A program made the translations under genes and the position numbers. The notes beneath the pieces are model-generated. The model saw only the letters and a list, made by a program, of their open reading frames with translations. It was not told where the DNA came from and made no database searches. 64,000 bases of DNA from Desulfocapsa sp050291935 (GTDB lineage: Bacteria > Desulfobacterota > Desulfobulbia > Desulfobulbales > Desulfocapsaceae): positions 26,401 through 90,400 of the forward strand of contig JBNKKR010000011.1 in NCBI GenBank assembly GCA_050291935.1, written 5' to 3'. Shown piece after piece: positions 44,831-53,162 of the stretch; position 1 is the stretch's first letter, and each line of letters begins with the position of its first letter.

Positions 44831-44838
44831 TTGTGCAA

Positions 44839-45018
44839 CTATTCCTGCGATGAGTCACCGCTGGCTTCATCGTCGGCAATGGGTTTTTCATAATCATTTA
44901 GCATATCATACTTCGCGGCCTCGACATCTTCCCGCCGTTTGGGTGCAAAGTAATAGACAATTACCACAATAAATGCCACCACCAAAAGAACACCAGAAAG
45001 AATATATAATGTCGCCAT
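44839..45018 (-). CDS. ccoQ: cbb3-type oxidase small subunit, CcoQ/FixQ-like
   Basis: 59 aa, too short for many gene callers. ATG 45018, one membrane helix (VLLVVAFIVVIVYYF), then APKRREDVEAAKYDMLNDY and an acidic tail. This helix followed by a basic patch and an acidic stretch is the CcoQ/subunit 3 layout; CcoQ stabilises the oxidase. It lies 8 bp before ccoI, away from ccoNO, which is unusual. Confidence 0.75.
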   Translation of the reverse strand: MATLYILSGVLLVVAFIVVIVYYFAPKRREDVEAAKYDMLNDYEKPIADDEASGDSSQE

Positions 45019-45087
45019 AAAAGCACCTCAATCGGAAATCATAAAAGACGTATTCTGTATTACACTACTTATACCACCTGTACATCA

Positions 45088-45135
45088 ATACCACCAGAGC
45101 ATAAAGCCGGAGTTTACAGCTTGTCTGCTCAAGAA
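45088..45135 (+). repeat. Dispersed hairpin repeat, copy 4 (partial)
   Basis: ATACCACCAGAGCATAA, a spacer, then CTGCTCAAG. The first box matches 37210-37226 at 16 of 17 bases. It lies in the 180-bp gap between the CcoQ-like gene and the 45146 terminator. Confidence 0.35.
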
Positions 45136-45145
45136 CAACACTACC

Positions 45146-45177
45146 AAAAAAAAAGGCCACCGGACAATCCGGTGGCC
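45146..45177 (-). terminator. Strong Rho-independent terminator
   Basis: A perfect 10-bp GC-rich stem (GGCCACCGGA / TCCGGTGGCC) with a CAA loop, followed on the minus strand by nine T. It ends the ccoN...heme-protein transcript and separates it from ccoQ-ccoI-ccoS. Confidence 0.95.
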
Positions 45178-45198
45178 TCCTGCTTCAGGAAGAAGATA

Positions 45199-46155
45199 TC
45201 AATCAAATTCAATCTTCATTGGAGGAGAAGCAAACTTATTATAGAGCCCGGAATCATCAAAAACGGCGATTCCAAGGTTATATTTCTTCTTTGTATTAAA
45301 CTCGACATCAGTATCACTGCCGGTTTTGAGTTTTCTGGTCAGCATAACTGTCCATTTTTTTCCGTCATGTTGCGATTGGGCCTTGATATCAGCGAAATCA
45401 CCACTAAATTTTTCAAGCATCCAACGTGGAGTTTCTTGAATATCCGCGTCACCAATCTTGGCTTTTTCGCTGTCCATAAGAAATCCCGGCATGGATGGCT
45501 GTTTAGCTGGATCTTGCATATAGAGCGGCGCATCGCCAAATTTATTTTTATTTGTTTTTGCCTTTCCAGTGCCTTTGTCACCTTTTCTGGAATCATCATC
45601 CACCAGGTAATCTCCGGCATAGCCCATGGGGTCTGTACGATAGGACTCCCACACCCAGAGATCACCAAACTGTGGCGCCTTTTCTGTGTGGTATGACCAT
45701 TGGCTGGGATCTTTCGCGTCGCTATGACACAAAACGGCACAACCTTTATTGGCAAACTTTTTAATCCTACGGGTTTCAAAGTTCAAAGCGACCCTATCCT
45801 GCCCTTCTTTGGACTGTGACCACTTATCTCCCTCTTTAACCCATTTTTCCGCGCCCATGGATTTTGTACTATCTTCCCAGGAGAGCAGGATAGAAATATT
45901 GCTATTTTTGGTATAAACAGCTTTTACTTCAATACTCTTCTTTTTCCCTTCAAAACTTCCCAGGCCATCCATTGATACGGTGGTTGCTTTGGCTTTACTC
46001 CAGGCTGCATCGGTGACGGATGAGGGATCTGCACCTACTTTTCCTGCAACAATCACATTGCCACCGCCGGCAAAGGCAGAAGTTGCTAAAAAAAGTCCTG
46101 CTGAAACAAAGGCCGCCACACCCAATGCCTTTGCTTTACTCGAATTGACTTGCAT
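45199..46155 (-). CDS. Periplasmic heme-binding protein, ethylbenzene-dehydrogenase gamma-like, with CX3CH
   Basis: 318 aa from ATG 46155, preceded by GGAG. Signal peptide ends TSAFA (residue 29). The body is a beta-sandwich of the EB_dh/cytochrome-552-like family (ISILLSWEDSTKS, RVALNFETRRI, DLWVWESYRTDPMGYAGDY, WTVMLTRKLKTG). Residues 139-144 read CAVLCH: two Cys with three residues between, then His, an unusual c-type heme motif. Related proteins carry electrons to or from respiratory complexes. Placed last in the bc/oxidase transcript, it may be the missing electron carrier; this is inference. Confidence 0.82.
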   Translation of the reverse strand: MQVNSSKAKALGVAAFVSAGLFLATSAFAGGGNVIVAGKVGADPSSVTDAAWSKAKATTVSMDGLGSFEGKKKSIEVKAVYTKNSNISILLSWEDSTKSMGAEKWVKEGDKWSQSKEGQDRVALNFETRRIKKFANKGCAVLCHSDAKDPSQWSYHTEKAPQFGDLWVWESYRTDPMGYAGDYLVDDDSRKGDKGTGKAKTNKNKFGDAPLYMQDPAKQPSMPGFLMDSEKAKIGDADIQETPRWMLEKFSGDFADIKAQSQHDGKKWTVMLTRKLKTGSDTDVEFNTKKKYNLGIAVFDDSGLYNKFASPPMKIEFD

Positions 46156-46251
46156 TATTTTTACTCCTTTGTTTTGCAATAAGCGGCACCCTACCCTAAA
46201 AAGCATCTCACCTTTTGGAGGGTGCCCACCGATTAACAGTTTTAACTGGCA

Positions 46252-46971
46252 CTAAAACGTGTAAGCCAGCGCCACATTTAATGCCCATGGATCGATATCA
46301 ACATCGACTTCATGGGTTGTTCCAAGGTTGGTTTCAATTGTTGCGGTTGTACCAAGATCAATCCACCAAACGGCGGCGTTGATATAGATATTTTCAGCAA
46401 CTTTAATATCTATGCCGGCTTCAACGGCAATACCAAAAGAATCATCAATATCCAGCGTAGCTGAGGAAATACCACCTAAGGCCCGAATGGTGGGTAAGGT
46501 ATTCAGGGTTGCAGCAAGATCTCCACTGACTTCTTCATCAAAAAAGATGGTATAGTTAAAACCTGCACCGACATAAGGGTTAAAGGTGGAATCTTTACCA
46601 CCAAAATAATATTGCGCGGTAAGAGTAGGTGGCAAATGCTTCGTTTTACCAACTGCCACACCGGCAATATCATCCTCACCTGTAATGGAATGGCTAAAAG
46701 GTGTCGCTGCCAGAATCTCTGCCCCTATATGCTCTGTGAACATATAGGCAGCGGTTAATCCAAGCTGGGTATTGTCATCGACATCAACTGTCGCATTATT
46801 TACGCCGTCTGGCAATCCCGTTACCGCAGTGGAATCTGAGTTAGAAAATACGGTTGCAGCACCAACTCGTAAAATCACATCACCGGTATCATGCGCAAGG
46901 GCATAGGAGCCGGAAAAAGTCATCATTCCCAATGCACACACACCAAGGGTAATCTTGTTTAAGCGTTTCAT
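46252..46971 (-). CDS. ompW: OmpW-family outer-membrane protein
   Basis: 239 aa, signal peptide ending SYALA, then an eight-stranded beta-barrel pattern: VILRVGAATV near the start, LGLTAAYMFTEHIGAEI, TLTAQYYFGGKDSTFNPYVGAG, and a terminal WALNVALAYTF ending in Phe as outer-membrane proteins do. OmpW barrels pass small hydrophobic molecules and are often induced with changes in oxygen in other bacteria. It lies between cytochrome bc genes and the heme protein. GGGAGG precedes the ATG. Confidence 0.93.
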   Translation of the reverse strand: MKRLNKITLGVCALGMMTFSGSYALAHDTGDVILRVGAATVFSNSDSTAVTGLPDGVNNATVDVDDNTQLGLTAAYMFTEHIGAEILAATPFSHSITGEDDIAGVAVGKTKHLPPTLTAQYYFGGKDSTFNPYVGAGFNYTIFFDEEVSGDLAATLNTLPTIRALGGISSATLDIDDSFGIAVEAGIDIKVAENIYINAAVWWIDLGTTATIETNLGTTHEVDVDIDPWALNVALAYTF

Positions 46972-47065
46972 AATTCCTCCCAGAATTGTTTTTACTACAA
47001 TAAGGAGTCATGAGCGCCGGATGCATCCTCCGCTCACTCTCCCCCTTCACAACAAATTGATAATT

Positions 47066-47470
47066 TTAAGCAAAATATCCAATAACACCTAAAATCACAG
47101 CAATCACACAAACCACACTTAATCCAATCATCATTTTCTTTCGCTGGCCAGGTCTGCGTTCTGGGTCACGATCAAGAAAGGGAAGGATCATCAACCCAAA
47201 GAGCATTAGCGGCTGCAAAAGCAGGCCGATCACCTCAAGTTTCCCCGGGAACAGTTTTAGAAACTGATACATGGAAAGAAAATACCATTCCGGTTTGGGG
47301 ACAAAGGATGAATCGGTGGGATCGGCAGGATCTCCCATTTCCGCCGGAAAGTAGTAGGCAAGTCCAATAACTACTGCCAGTACAATTAATGCCACCACCA
47401 TTTCCTTAAAAAGAAACGTTGGGAAAAAAGTCTCTTGTGCTTTTATTTCTTTATTCATCTGCTCTTCCAT
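47066..47470 (-). CDS. Cytochrome b/b6 C-terminal subunit (subunit IV-like)
   Basis: 134 aa. It contains the quinol-site signature PEWYF within VPKPEWYFLSMYQFLKLFP, followed by two or three helices (VIGLLLQPLMLFGLMILPFLD, GLSVVCVIAVILGVIGYF). This matches the C-terminal half of cytochrome b (PetD type). Part of the quinol:cytochrome c oxidoreductase with the b6-like and Rieske subunits upstream. No heme-c motif is present. Confidence 0.93.
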   Translation of the reverse strand: MEEQMNKEIKAQETFFPTFLFKEMVVALIVLAVVIGLAYYFPAEMGDPADPTDSSFVPKPEWYFLSMYQFLKLFPGKLEVIGLLLQPLMLFGLMILPFLDRDPERRPGQRKKMMIGLSVVCVIAVILGVIGYFA

Positions 47471-47478
47471 GCTCTCTC

Positions 47479-48135
47479 CTACAGTGGTTCGGCAACGCCG
47501 GTTTTCCTGATCATCAAAAAGTGAACCACCAGGAATATAACGATCAAAATTGGCAAATAAAACACATGGGTAGCGTAAAACCTACTTAGGGTAAGCGCAC
47601 CAAGCGGCTCGCCACCACGGGCAAGATTTGCAGTGAATTCGCCAACTGCAGGAAGGGTGGTGGCCATACTAATCCCCACTTTGGACGCCCAGTAAGCCTT
47701 CATATTCCACGGCAGCAAATATCCGGTAAAACCAAATCCCAAGGTAATCAAAAAAAGGAAGACTCCGCTCACCCAATGAAATTCCATCGGCTTTTTATAG
47801 GATCCGGTGATCACTACCCGAATCATATGGAGGGTGATAAAGAGAATCATCAGGTTGGCAGACCAATGATGTATGCCTCGGATGATGGCTCCAGCCGATA
47901 CTTCAAACTGCAGATACTCAACCGTTGCATATGCTGCCTCTGTGCTGGGGACATAATAGGCAGCCATCAATACTCCAGTCACTACCAGCAATACAAAGAG
48001 GAAAAAGGTGATCCCGCCAAAACAGTACATCACGTTTAACCGTGGCGGAACGGGATGGTCAAACACCTCCTTCTCCACATAGTCCATAAACTGAAACCGC
48101 TCTTCAAGCGCTCCTAACAGTCCTTTACGCTTCAT
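47479..48135 (-). CDS. Cytochrome b6-like subunit (N-terminal half of cytochrome b)
   Basis: 218 aa, four helices. Two pairs of heme-ligating His are visible, in GIHHWSANLMI and FITLHMIR, and in YATHVFYLP and LVVHFLMIRK. The Qo-region GFTGYLLPWNMKAYWA is typical. It is split from its C-terminal half as in b6f-type complexes. It overlaps the Rieske gene by 11 bp. Confidence 0.95.
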   Translation of the reverse strand: MKRKGLLGALEERFQFMDYVEKEVFDHPVPPRLNVMYCFGGITFFLFVLLVVTGVLMAAYYVPSTEAAYATVEYLQFEVSAGAIIRGIHHWSANLMILFITLHMIRVVITGSYKKPMEFHWVSGVFLFLITLGFGFTGYLLPWNMKAYWASKVGISMATTLPAVGEFTANLARGGEPLGALTLSRFYATHVFYLPILIVIFLVVHFLMIRKTGVAEPL

Positions 48136-48619
48136 CGGTTTCCTCCTTATCTTTGTTGTAGATATAAACTATGTCATCCTCCACTTTAATTGGCAATTTT
48201 GCCAGTGGTGCCGGCGGTGGGCCACCTATATTTTTTCCTTCGGCGTCATATATCCCCGCGTGACAGGGACAGACAAACTCATTACGATCTTCTTCAAAAC
48301 GTACATTGCAACCAAGATGGGTACACGTTGCCGAAAGCGCGACAAACTCTTCTCCTCGCTTTCGCACATAGGCCAGTTGACGCTGAGACGCGTAGGCCCA
48401 GCCATCTTGAATTTCAAACTCAAGGACCACCTGTGAATAGATGTCCTCTTCAAAGTCATCCACACTACCAACTTCAATCCATTGTCCTTCAATGAGATTG
48501 TTTACGGCTGGGGAGCCCAAAAAAACCGCTCCACCACCAATGGCAGCAGCACCAAAAACAGTGCCTATTCCGGCAAGCCCTACCTTACAAAAGGTTCGCC
48601 GCCCTTCATTATGTTTCAT
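48125..48619 (-). CDS. Rieske iron-sulfur protein of cytochrome bc complex
   Basis: 164 aa from ATG 48619. N-terminal RRTFCKVGLAG plus a Gly/Ala-rich helix looks like a Tat-type signal anchor. The [2Fe-2S] ligands are in CTHLGCNV and CPCHAGIYD. It passes electrons from quinol at the Qo site to cytochrome c. Overlaps the fixH stop by 11 bp and the cytochrome b start by 11 bp. The open frame extends further upstream without family similarity. Confidence 0.95.
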   Translation of the reverse strand: MKHNEGRRTFCKVGLAGIGTVFGAAAIGGGAVFLGSPAVNNLIEGQWIEVGSVDDFEEDIYSQVVLEFEIQDGWAYASQRQLAYVRKRGEEFVALSATCTHLGCNVRFEEDRNEFVCPCHAGIYDAEGKNIGGPPPAPLAKLPIKVEDDIVYIYNKDKEETDEA

Positions 48620-49073
48620 TTGTATTTGCCCTTTCTGCATAGATCCGGAATTCATGGGAGAATTCCTCTTTATCAAGGATAATTTTAGCTGTAACAGCCC
48701 AATGTCCATACTCGGGAATGGTTACATGCATCATATACTTTCCAGCCTCCTCCTCATTGGCCGTTGCTTCTGCCCCTGCATTCTGCAGACTTGCAGGACG
48801 CGCCACCTCCATGCTTACCGTTGCACCCGTTAATGGCTTGCCGTGTTCGGTAATTTGCAATTGAATATCAGCAGGTTTTCCGGCAATTACCTGGCCAGGT
48901 GATCCGACAAACTCTATCCCCAGTTGCTTCTGCTTTGCCAGTAACCGCGGATACTCCATCCCTTTTTCATACGAATTTTTCACAGCGCCATCAAAACCGT
49001 CCGCAGCAAACATGACATGCCAGACGATAAAGGTGAAAAAGACGCCATATACGCAATACAATATTTTTTTCAT
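48609..49073 (-). CDS. ccoH: FixH/CcoH-family protein
   Basis: 154 aa from ATG 49073: one N-terminal membrane helix (VYGVFFTFIVWHVMFAADG), then DGAVKNSYEKGMEYPRLLA, matching the FixH N-terminal pattern, and an Ig-like beta domain (ADIQLQITEHGKPLTGATV, MMHVTIPEYGHWAVTAKI). CcoH/FixH stabilises CcoP during cbb3 assembly. The frame extends 40 codons upstream inside ccoG but without similarity. It starts 1 bp after the ccoG stop. Confidence 0.87.
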   Translation of the reverse strand: MKKILYCVYGVFFTFIVWHVMFAADGFDGAVKNSYEKGMEYPRLLAKQKQLGIEFVGSPGQVIAGKPADIQLQITEHGKPLTGATVSMEVARPASLQNAGAEATANEEEAGKYMMHVTIPEYGHWAVTAKIILDKEEFSHEFRIYAERANTNET

Positions 49074-49074
49074 A

Positions 49075-50286
49075 TTATTCCTGCGGTACGTTAAAATAGA
49101 CTGATTTCGTTCGTGACTCCGATGGTTCCTCATCCGTTGACAGGGTAATTGCCAAAGGGGTATCCTTTTCAGGAATCTCTTTAGTCCGTACAAATAACGG
49201 AAATTTCTCCACTTGCCCCTCGGGTACCCGTAATGTCTCTACTATGTTATGTCCAAAATTGATGCTGCCTCCTTCTTCTTCCGCTTTCAGAGAAAAAATG
49301 AGGCCAATCTCTTTGTTTCGTTTATTTTTAATGGAGATAATATAGGCGTTGAGCACATCCCCTTCTTTGGTAATTCTCGCTTCCATCGGGTGTGGTAAGA
49401 GTGCAAAATCAAAACTTGAACGAGCAAAGGTCTTATACAGAAAGAGAGAAAAAGTAACAAAGGCAACCAGTGCCAGTACTATGGATACTGGCCGTAGTAA
49501 CTCACTCTGACTTTTCACCCCGGCAACACCGAAGCTATAGTTGACCAAGCTTTTTTTCTGCTGCTTACCCATTACCTTTGCACAGGCATCAACGCAACGG
49601 GCACACATAATACAGCCAACCTGCATACCTTTCCTGATATCAAGTCTTGTGGGGCAAACCCGAACACACATTCCACAGTCGATACACTCATCAAGACGCT
49701 CCGGATCCTGCTGAATCAGAAGTGATTTCTCATCAATTAATGCCCCTTGAATCTTTCCATAGGGACAAATGGTTGCACAGAAGGTGCGTCTGATAAAGGC
49801 GAAGTTGAGATAGGTGATTACTCCAAGGACAACGGTTGATCCCAATGCAACCGGTCCTATGCTTCCTTGCAATAGAGCAGGAATCGCTTCATAGGGGGAA
49901 ACCACGTAACAGACAAAGGTAAAACCTGTCCACAAACTTACAAGCAGTAAAAATAGATGTGCCCCGATCTTTGCTCCGCTGCTTTTTTTTCGCAAACCAT
50001 CCATAAAAGATGTCAGGTCGTTAAACACCGTCTGCGAACAAAGCCAGCCACACCAAAACCTGCCATAGACCAAGGTAAGTAATAAAAACATGGCGACCAT
50101 GGAGGCTGTAGCCAGAAAAACAAGAATAAAATCCTGCATCCACAATTCCACACCAAAGACGTGAAGCCGCAATGTGGGAACGTCAAATCGAAACGCACTC
50201 TGTCCGCCAATGCGCACAAAGGGGAGCACAAAAAAGATAACGGCAAGAAACCTGCCTACATTTCGCCTAATAGGTTGAATTTTCAT
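49075..50286 (-). CDS. ccoG: cbb3 oxidase accessory ferredoxin-type protein CcoG (RdxA/FixG)
   Basis: 403 aa. About five membrane helices flank two [4Fe-4S] clusters: CIDCGMCVRVCPTRLD and CIMCARCVDAC. It begins with the family's RRNVG/LPFVRIGGQ and RFWCGWLCSQTVF motifs and ends with an Ig-like periplasmic domain. CcoG reduces Cu(II) to Cu(I) for oxidase maturation in studied species. First gene of the assembly part, 81 bp after the CcoP-N-like gene. Confidence 0.95.
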   Translation of the reverse strand: MKIQPIRRNVGRFLAVIFFVLPFVRIGGQSAFRFDVPTLRLHVFGVELWMQDFILVFLATASMVAMFLLLTLVYGRFWCGWLCSQTVFNDLTSFMDGLRKKSSGAKIGAHLFLLLVSLWTGFTFVCYVVSPYEAIPALLQGSIGPVALGSTVVLGVITYLNFAFIRRTFCATICPYGKIQGALIDEKSLLIQQDPERLDECIDCGMCVRVCPTRLDIRKGMQVGCIMCARCVDACAKVMGKQQKKSLVNYSFGVAGVKSQSELLRPVSIVLALVAFVTFSLFLYKTFARSSFDFALLPHPMEARITKEGDVLNAYIISIKNKRNKEIGLIFSLKAEEEGGSINFGHNIVETLRVPEGQVEKFPLFVRTKEIPEKDTPLAITLSTDEEPSESRTKSVYFNVPQE

Positions 50287-50310
50287 CGTTCGTAAGATTC
50301 GTACACGAAA

Positions 50311-50341
50311 AAGATAGAAACTGGGGTCAGCCCCCAGTTTC
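50311..50341 (-). terminator. Intercistronic hairpin, possible attenuating terminator
   Basis: A 10-bp stem (GAAACTGGGG / CCCCAGTTTC), followed on the minus strand by TATC and five T. It lies between the CcoP-N-like gene and ccoG. Confidence 0.55.
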
Positions 50342-50366
50342 TCAATTGATCACAGAACAAAACGTT

Positions 50367-50573
50367 CTACTGCATCAGTTTATCCAGAGCAGCATGCTGC
50401 GTCCAGCCGGTGAAATAAGGTGTCCAGAGATACACATAGCCAACCATCCAGATAACTGTAGCTGCTATATATATCTTAAAAAAACCCGGGACATTACCCT
50501 TACCTTCACCGATACCGTCATGGTCGTCGCTGGTGCTGTACTCGACCTGAACATTTTTCATTTCTTCACTCAT
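50367..50573 (-). CDS. Stand-alone CcoP (FixP) N-terminal transmembrane peptide
   Basis: 68 aa with AAGGAG before the ATG. It has the FixP_N/CcoP N-terminal layout: HDGIGEGKGNVPGFF, then one helix (FKIYIAATVIWMVGYVYLW) and YFTGW. Normal CcoP continues into two heme-c domains; this peptide stops at residue 68 with no CxxCH. It most likely takes the place of the CcoP membrane anchor, with heme-c function moved to the hybrid CcoO. Confidence 0.8.
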   Translation of the reverse strand: MSEEMKNVQVEYSTSDDHDGIGEGKGNVPGFFKIYIAATVIWMVGYVYLWTPYFTGWTQHAALDKLMQ

Positions 50574-50605
50574 TGTAATTCTCCTTCAAGCTGGTGATTA
50601 TTTTC

Positions 50606-50647
50606 CACATAAAAAGGCCAAGACTGCCAGGTATACCATGGCAGTCT
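50606..50647 (-). terminator. Intercistronic hairpin between ccoO and CcoP-N-like gene
   Basis: A 9-bp stem (AGACTGCCA / TGGCAGTCT) with a self-complementary GGTATACC loop, followed on the minus strand by TGGCC and five T. Possibly a partial terminator or a 3'-end stabiliser. Confidence 0.45.
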
Positions 50648-50665
50648 CAGCATCCTTAGCTTGGT

Positions 50666-51574
50666 CTACTCCTCGGCTTCCATAGAACGTATATAACTAA
50701 TTACGCTCCAGATTTTATATTTGCCCATAAAATCACCAAAAGGAGGCATACCACCCTCAGCGCGGCGTTTATAGCCGACGGAGGTTCCGTTTGCGATAAC
50801 TTCAAAAATTTCCCAGTCTTCAAAGTCCGCGGTATCACCCAGCCAGATTACGTCGGTAAGATCCGCTCCGACATCACCTTTAAGATCTATACCATGGCAA
50901 CCGGTACAGTTAAGCTCAAAGATTTTCTTGCCTTGGCTGATTGCTTTTGCATCGTTTGCAAGGGTATTCACATCGCCCTCTTTTACCATGGCAGGTCGTG
51001 GCGGACGCTGCACCGCAGTACCCAACTTCTGCAGGTAAGCAACGATGGCATCAAGATCTGTCATACCTTCAAGATCTTCTATCTCTTCCTGAGTATACGG
51101 GAAACCAAGCATTTTCATACTGGCTTCCGTCCGGGCCACATTCACTTCCTTATCAAAAAGAAAGCCATATTTAGGCATATTGGAACCCCATTTCAATTTT
51201 GCAGGTTCTACCATATGCTTGTAATGCCACTTATCCGAATATTTACCGCCAACACGAGCAAGATCAGGTCCCATTCGCCTTGATCCCCAAAGAAATGGTT
51301 GATCATACTCAAATTCCCAGGCCTTTGAATAGGGTCCGTAGCGGGCAACTTCAGCCTTTAATGGACGTACAGTCTGGGTGTGGCAGTTATTACAACCTTC
51401 TCTCTGGTAGACATCGCGACCAGCAAGTTCCAAAGCGGTATAAGGTTTCTGTAAATCACTGTGTGGTTGTGTTGATTTCATGGTCATGGGAACAAACACC
51501 ATGGCAATGGTACCAATAAGCACGGTCACAGTTGCGGCTAACGTAAACAGGATTGGGTTCTTATAAATATTCAT
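50666..51574 (-). CDS. ccoO: cbb3 oxidase CcoO fused to a CcoP-type cytochrome c domain (diheme)
   Basis: 302 aa. N-terminal anchor helix (8-30), then the CcoO domain with the heme-c site GCNNCHTQTVRPL, GPDLARVGGKYSDKWH, WGSNMPKYGFLF and a Met ligand. After a Pro-rich linker (about 195-200) comes a second cytochrome c domain with NCTGCHGIDL and GGMPPFGDFM. Ordinary CcoO carries one heme and about 200 residues; here a CcoP-like monoheme domain is appended. Starts 1 bp after the ccoN stop. Confidence 0.9.
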   Translation of the reverse strand: MNIYKNPILFTLAATVTVLIGTIAMVFVPMTMKSTQPHSDLQKPYTALELAGRDVYQREGCNNCHTQTVRPLKAEVARYGPYSKAWEFEYDQPFLWGSRRMGPDLARVGGKYSDKWHYKHMVEPAKLKWGSNMPKYGFLFDKEVNVARTEASMKMLGFPYTQEEIEDLEGMTDLDAIVAYLQKLGTAVQRPPRPAMVKEGDVNTLANDAKAISQGKKIFELNCTGCHGIDLKGDVGADLTDVIWLGDTADFEDWEIFEVIANGTSVGYKRRAEGGMPPFGDFMGKYKIWSVISYIRSMEAEE

Positions 51575-51575
51575 G

Positions 51576-52973
51576 TTACGCCACCTCCTGTGCTACACTT
51601 TTACTTTTGCGAACTGTCATAATGATGTTGTAGGCAAAGGCAATATAACCAGCGAGGAAAATCACTCCGCCGATTGACCGCATGGTCCACAGATCAACAT
51701 TAGCCAGGTTCGTCTCAATAAAGGTATAGGTCAGGGATCCATCAGGATCTGTTGCGCGCCACATGGCACCTTGCTGCAAGCCCGCTATCCACATGGTTAT
51801 GGAATAGGTCAATTGACCGATCAGTACCAACCAGAAATGAACGTTGGCAAGCTTCACAGAGTAGACCTCTGTCTTATAAATTTGGGTAATCATGTAGTAT
51901 GTTGCGGCACATAAGGTCATTGCAACCCAACCCATGGTCCCCATATGGACATGACCTGGTACATAATCAGTGTAATGTACCAGTGCAGAAAGGGTTCTAA
52001 GTCCCTGCGTCGGGCCCTGAACGGTCTGCAATCCGTAGAAGGTGATACCTACGATAAAGAATTTCACCAGATAGTTGCTGCGCATACGATCCCAGTTGCC
52101 GTTCATGGTGTAATACCCATTGATGACCGATCCCCAGGAAGGCGCAATAAGAAAAATTGTAAAGGCCATGGCCAGTGTTTGAATCCAGTCTGGTACGGGA
52201 GTGTAGATAAGATGGTGGGCTCCAGTCCAGAGATACGCAAAGATAAGACTCCAGAAAGAAACAATTGATAACCTATGACTGTAAATGGGAAGATTTACTG
52301 TCTTTGGTAAGAAATAGTAAAAAATTGCCAGGATTGGCGTGGTAAAGATAAACCCAACGGCATTATGGCCATACCACCACTCCACGTTAGCATCATTGAC
52401 ACCGGCAAAAATTGAGTATGACTTATCCCAGCTCACCGGTATTGCAAGGTTATTAACCACGTACAATACAGCAACGGCAAACAATGTGGCGATGATATAC
52501 CAGAGAGAAACATACATATGGAGTTGTTTTCTCTTGAAAATTGTTGCCATGATGTTGACAAGAAATGCCACCCAGATAATCACCACAACGATATCCAGAG
52601 GCCATTCCAGCTCTGCATACTCTTTGGTGGTGTTCATACCGATAAGCAAGGATACCGCTGCAAGCACGATGGCAATATTGAAAAGCCACAGATGAAACTT
52701 TGCAAGTTTGGGAAACGCTATCCTGGTACCGGTCAAGCGCTGTGTTATATAATAAAACCCAGCAGTCAGACCACCAATTCCAAAACCGATGGCCCCGGCG
52801 TTAACGTGTAGGGGACGCAATCTACCAAACGATAGATACTGCCCCAGGTTGAGTTGCGGGAACACCAATTGACCGGAAATCAATATCCCCAGTACAATTG
52901 TAACCAGTCCCCACAACAATGCGGAGAAGGCAAAACCCTTCACCACGTCGTATGAGTATTCCTGTGTCGCCAT
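51576..52973 (-). CDS. ccoN: cbb3-type cytochrome c oxidase catalytic subunit CcoN
   Basis: 465 aa, about twelve membrane helices. Heme and CuB ligands are visible: LHVNAGAIGFG (heme b His), WYGHNAVGFIF, TGAHHLIYTPVPDW (CuB His pair) and DYVPGHVHMGTMGW. Reduces O2 to water with high affinity at the inner membrane. First gene of a long minus-strand transcript. The 550 bp upstream hold a candidate sigma-54 promoter and TGAGACA boxes. Confidence 0.97.
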   Translation of the reverse strand: MATQEYSYDVVKGFAFSALLWGLVTIVLGILISGQLVFPQLNLGQYLSFGRLRPLHVNAGAIGFGIGGLTAGFYYITQRLTGTRIAFPKLAKFHLWLFNIAIVLAAVSLLIGMNTTKEYAELEWPLDIVVVIIWVAFLVNIMATIFKRKQLHMYVSLWYIIATLFAVAVLYVVNNLAIPVSWDKSYSIFAGVNDANVEWWYGHNAVGFIFTTPILAIFYYFLPKTVNLPIYSHRLSIVSFWSLIFAYLWTGAHHLIYTPVPDWIQTLAMAFTIFLIAPSWGSVINGYYTMNGNWDRMRSNYLVKFFIVGITFYGLQTVQGPTQGLRTLSALVHYTDYVPGHVHMGTMGWVAMTLCAATYYMITQIYKTEVYSVKLANVHFWLVLIGQLTYSITMWIAGLQQGAMWRATDPDGSLTYTFIETNLANVDLWTMRSIGGVIFLAGYIAFAYNIIMTVRKSKSVAQEVA

Positions 52974-53065
52974 ACATTTTCCTCCCTTTGTTTGGCTCCT
53001 TTGTTTCCGGTATCGCCACCCTCATTGGACGAATACCGGTTAGATAAAACTACTGAACAATCAAA

Positions 53066-53079
53066 GCAAAAAGTGTTCC
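53066..53079 (-). promoter_or_regulatory. Candidate sigma-54 (-24/-12) promoter of the ccoN operon
   Basis: On the minus strand GGAACACTTTTTGC: GG and GC separated by exactly 10 bases, with TTGC at -12 and A/C matches in the -24 part, followed by TTT. It lies about 93 bp before the ccoN ATG. It deviates from TGGCACG at two positions of the -24 box. Confidence 0.6.
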
Positions 53080-53162
53080 TCCATAACACTTATTGTTATA
53101 TTTCATGAATAAACCAGTAGTTACACAAAAAGAAACACTACAAAAAAAACATACTCTTTATG

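Noticed and set aside
46185..46226. GGCACCCT / AGGGTGCC hairpin between ompW and the heme protein as terminator
   Set aside because: The loop is about 26 nt and no T-tract follows on the minus strand.
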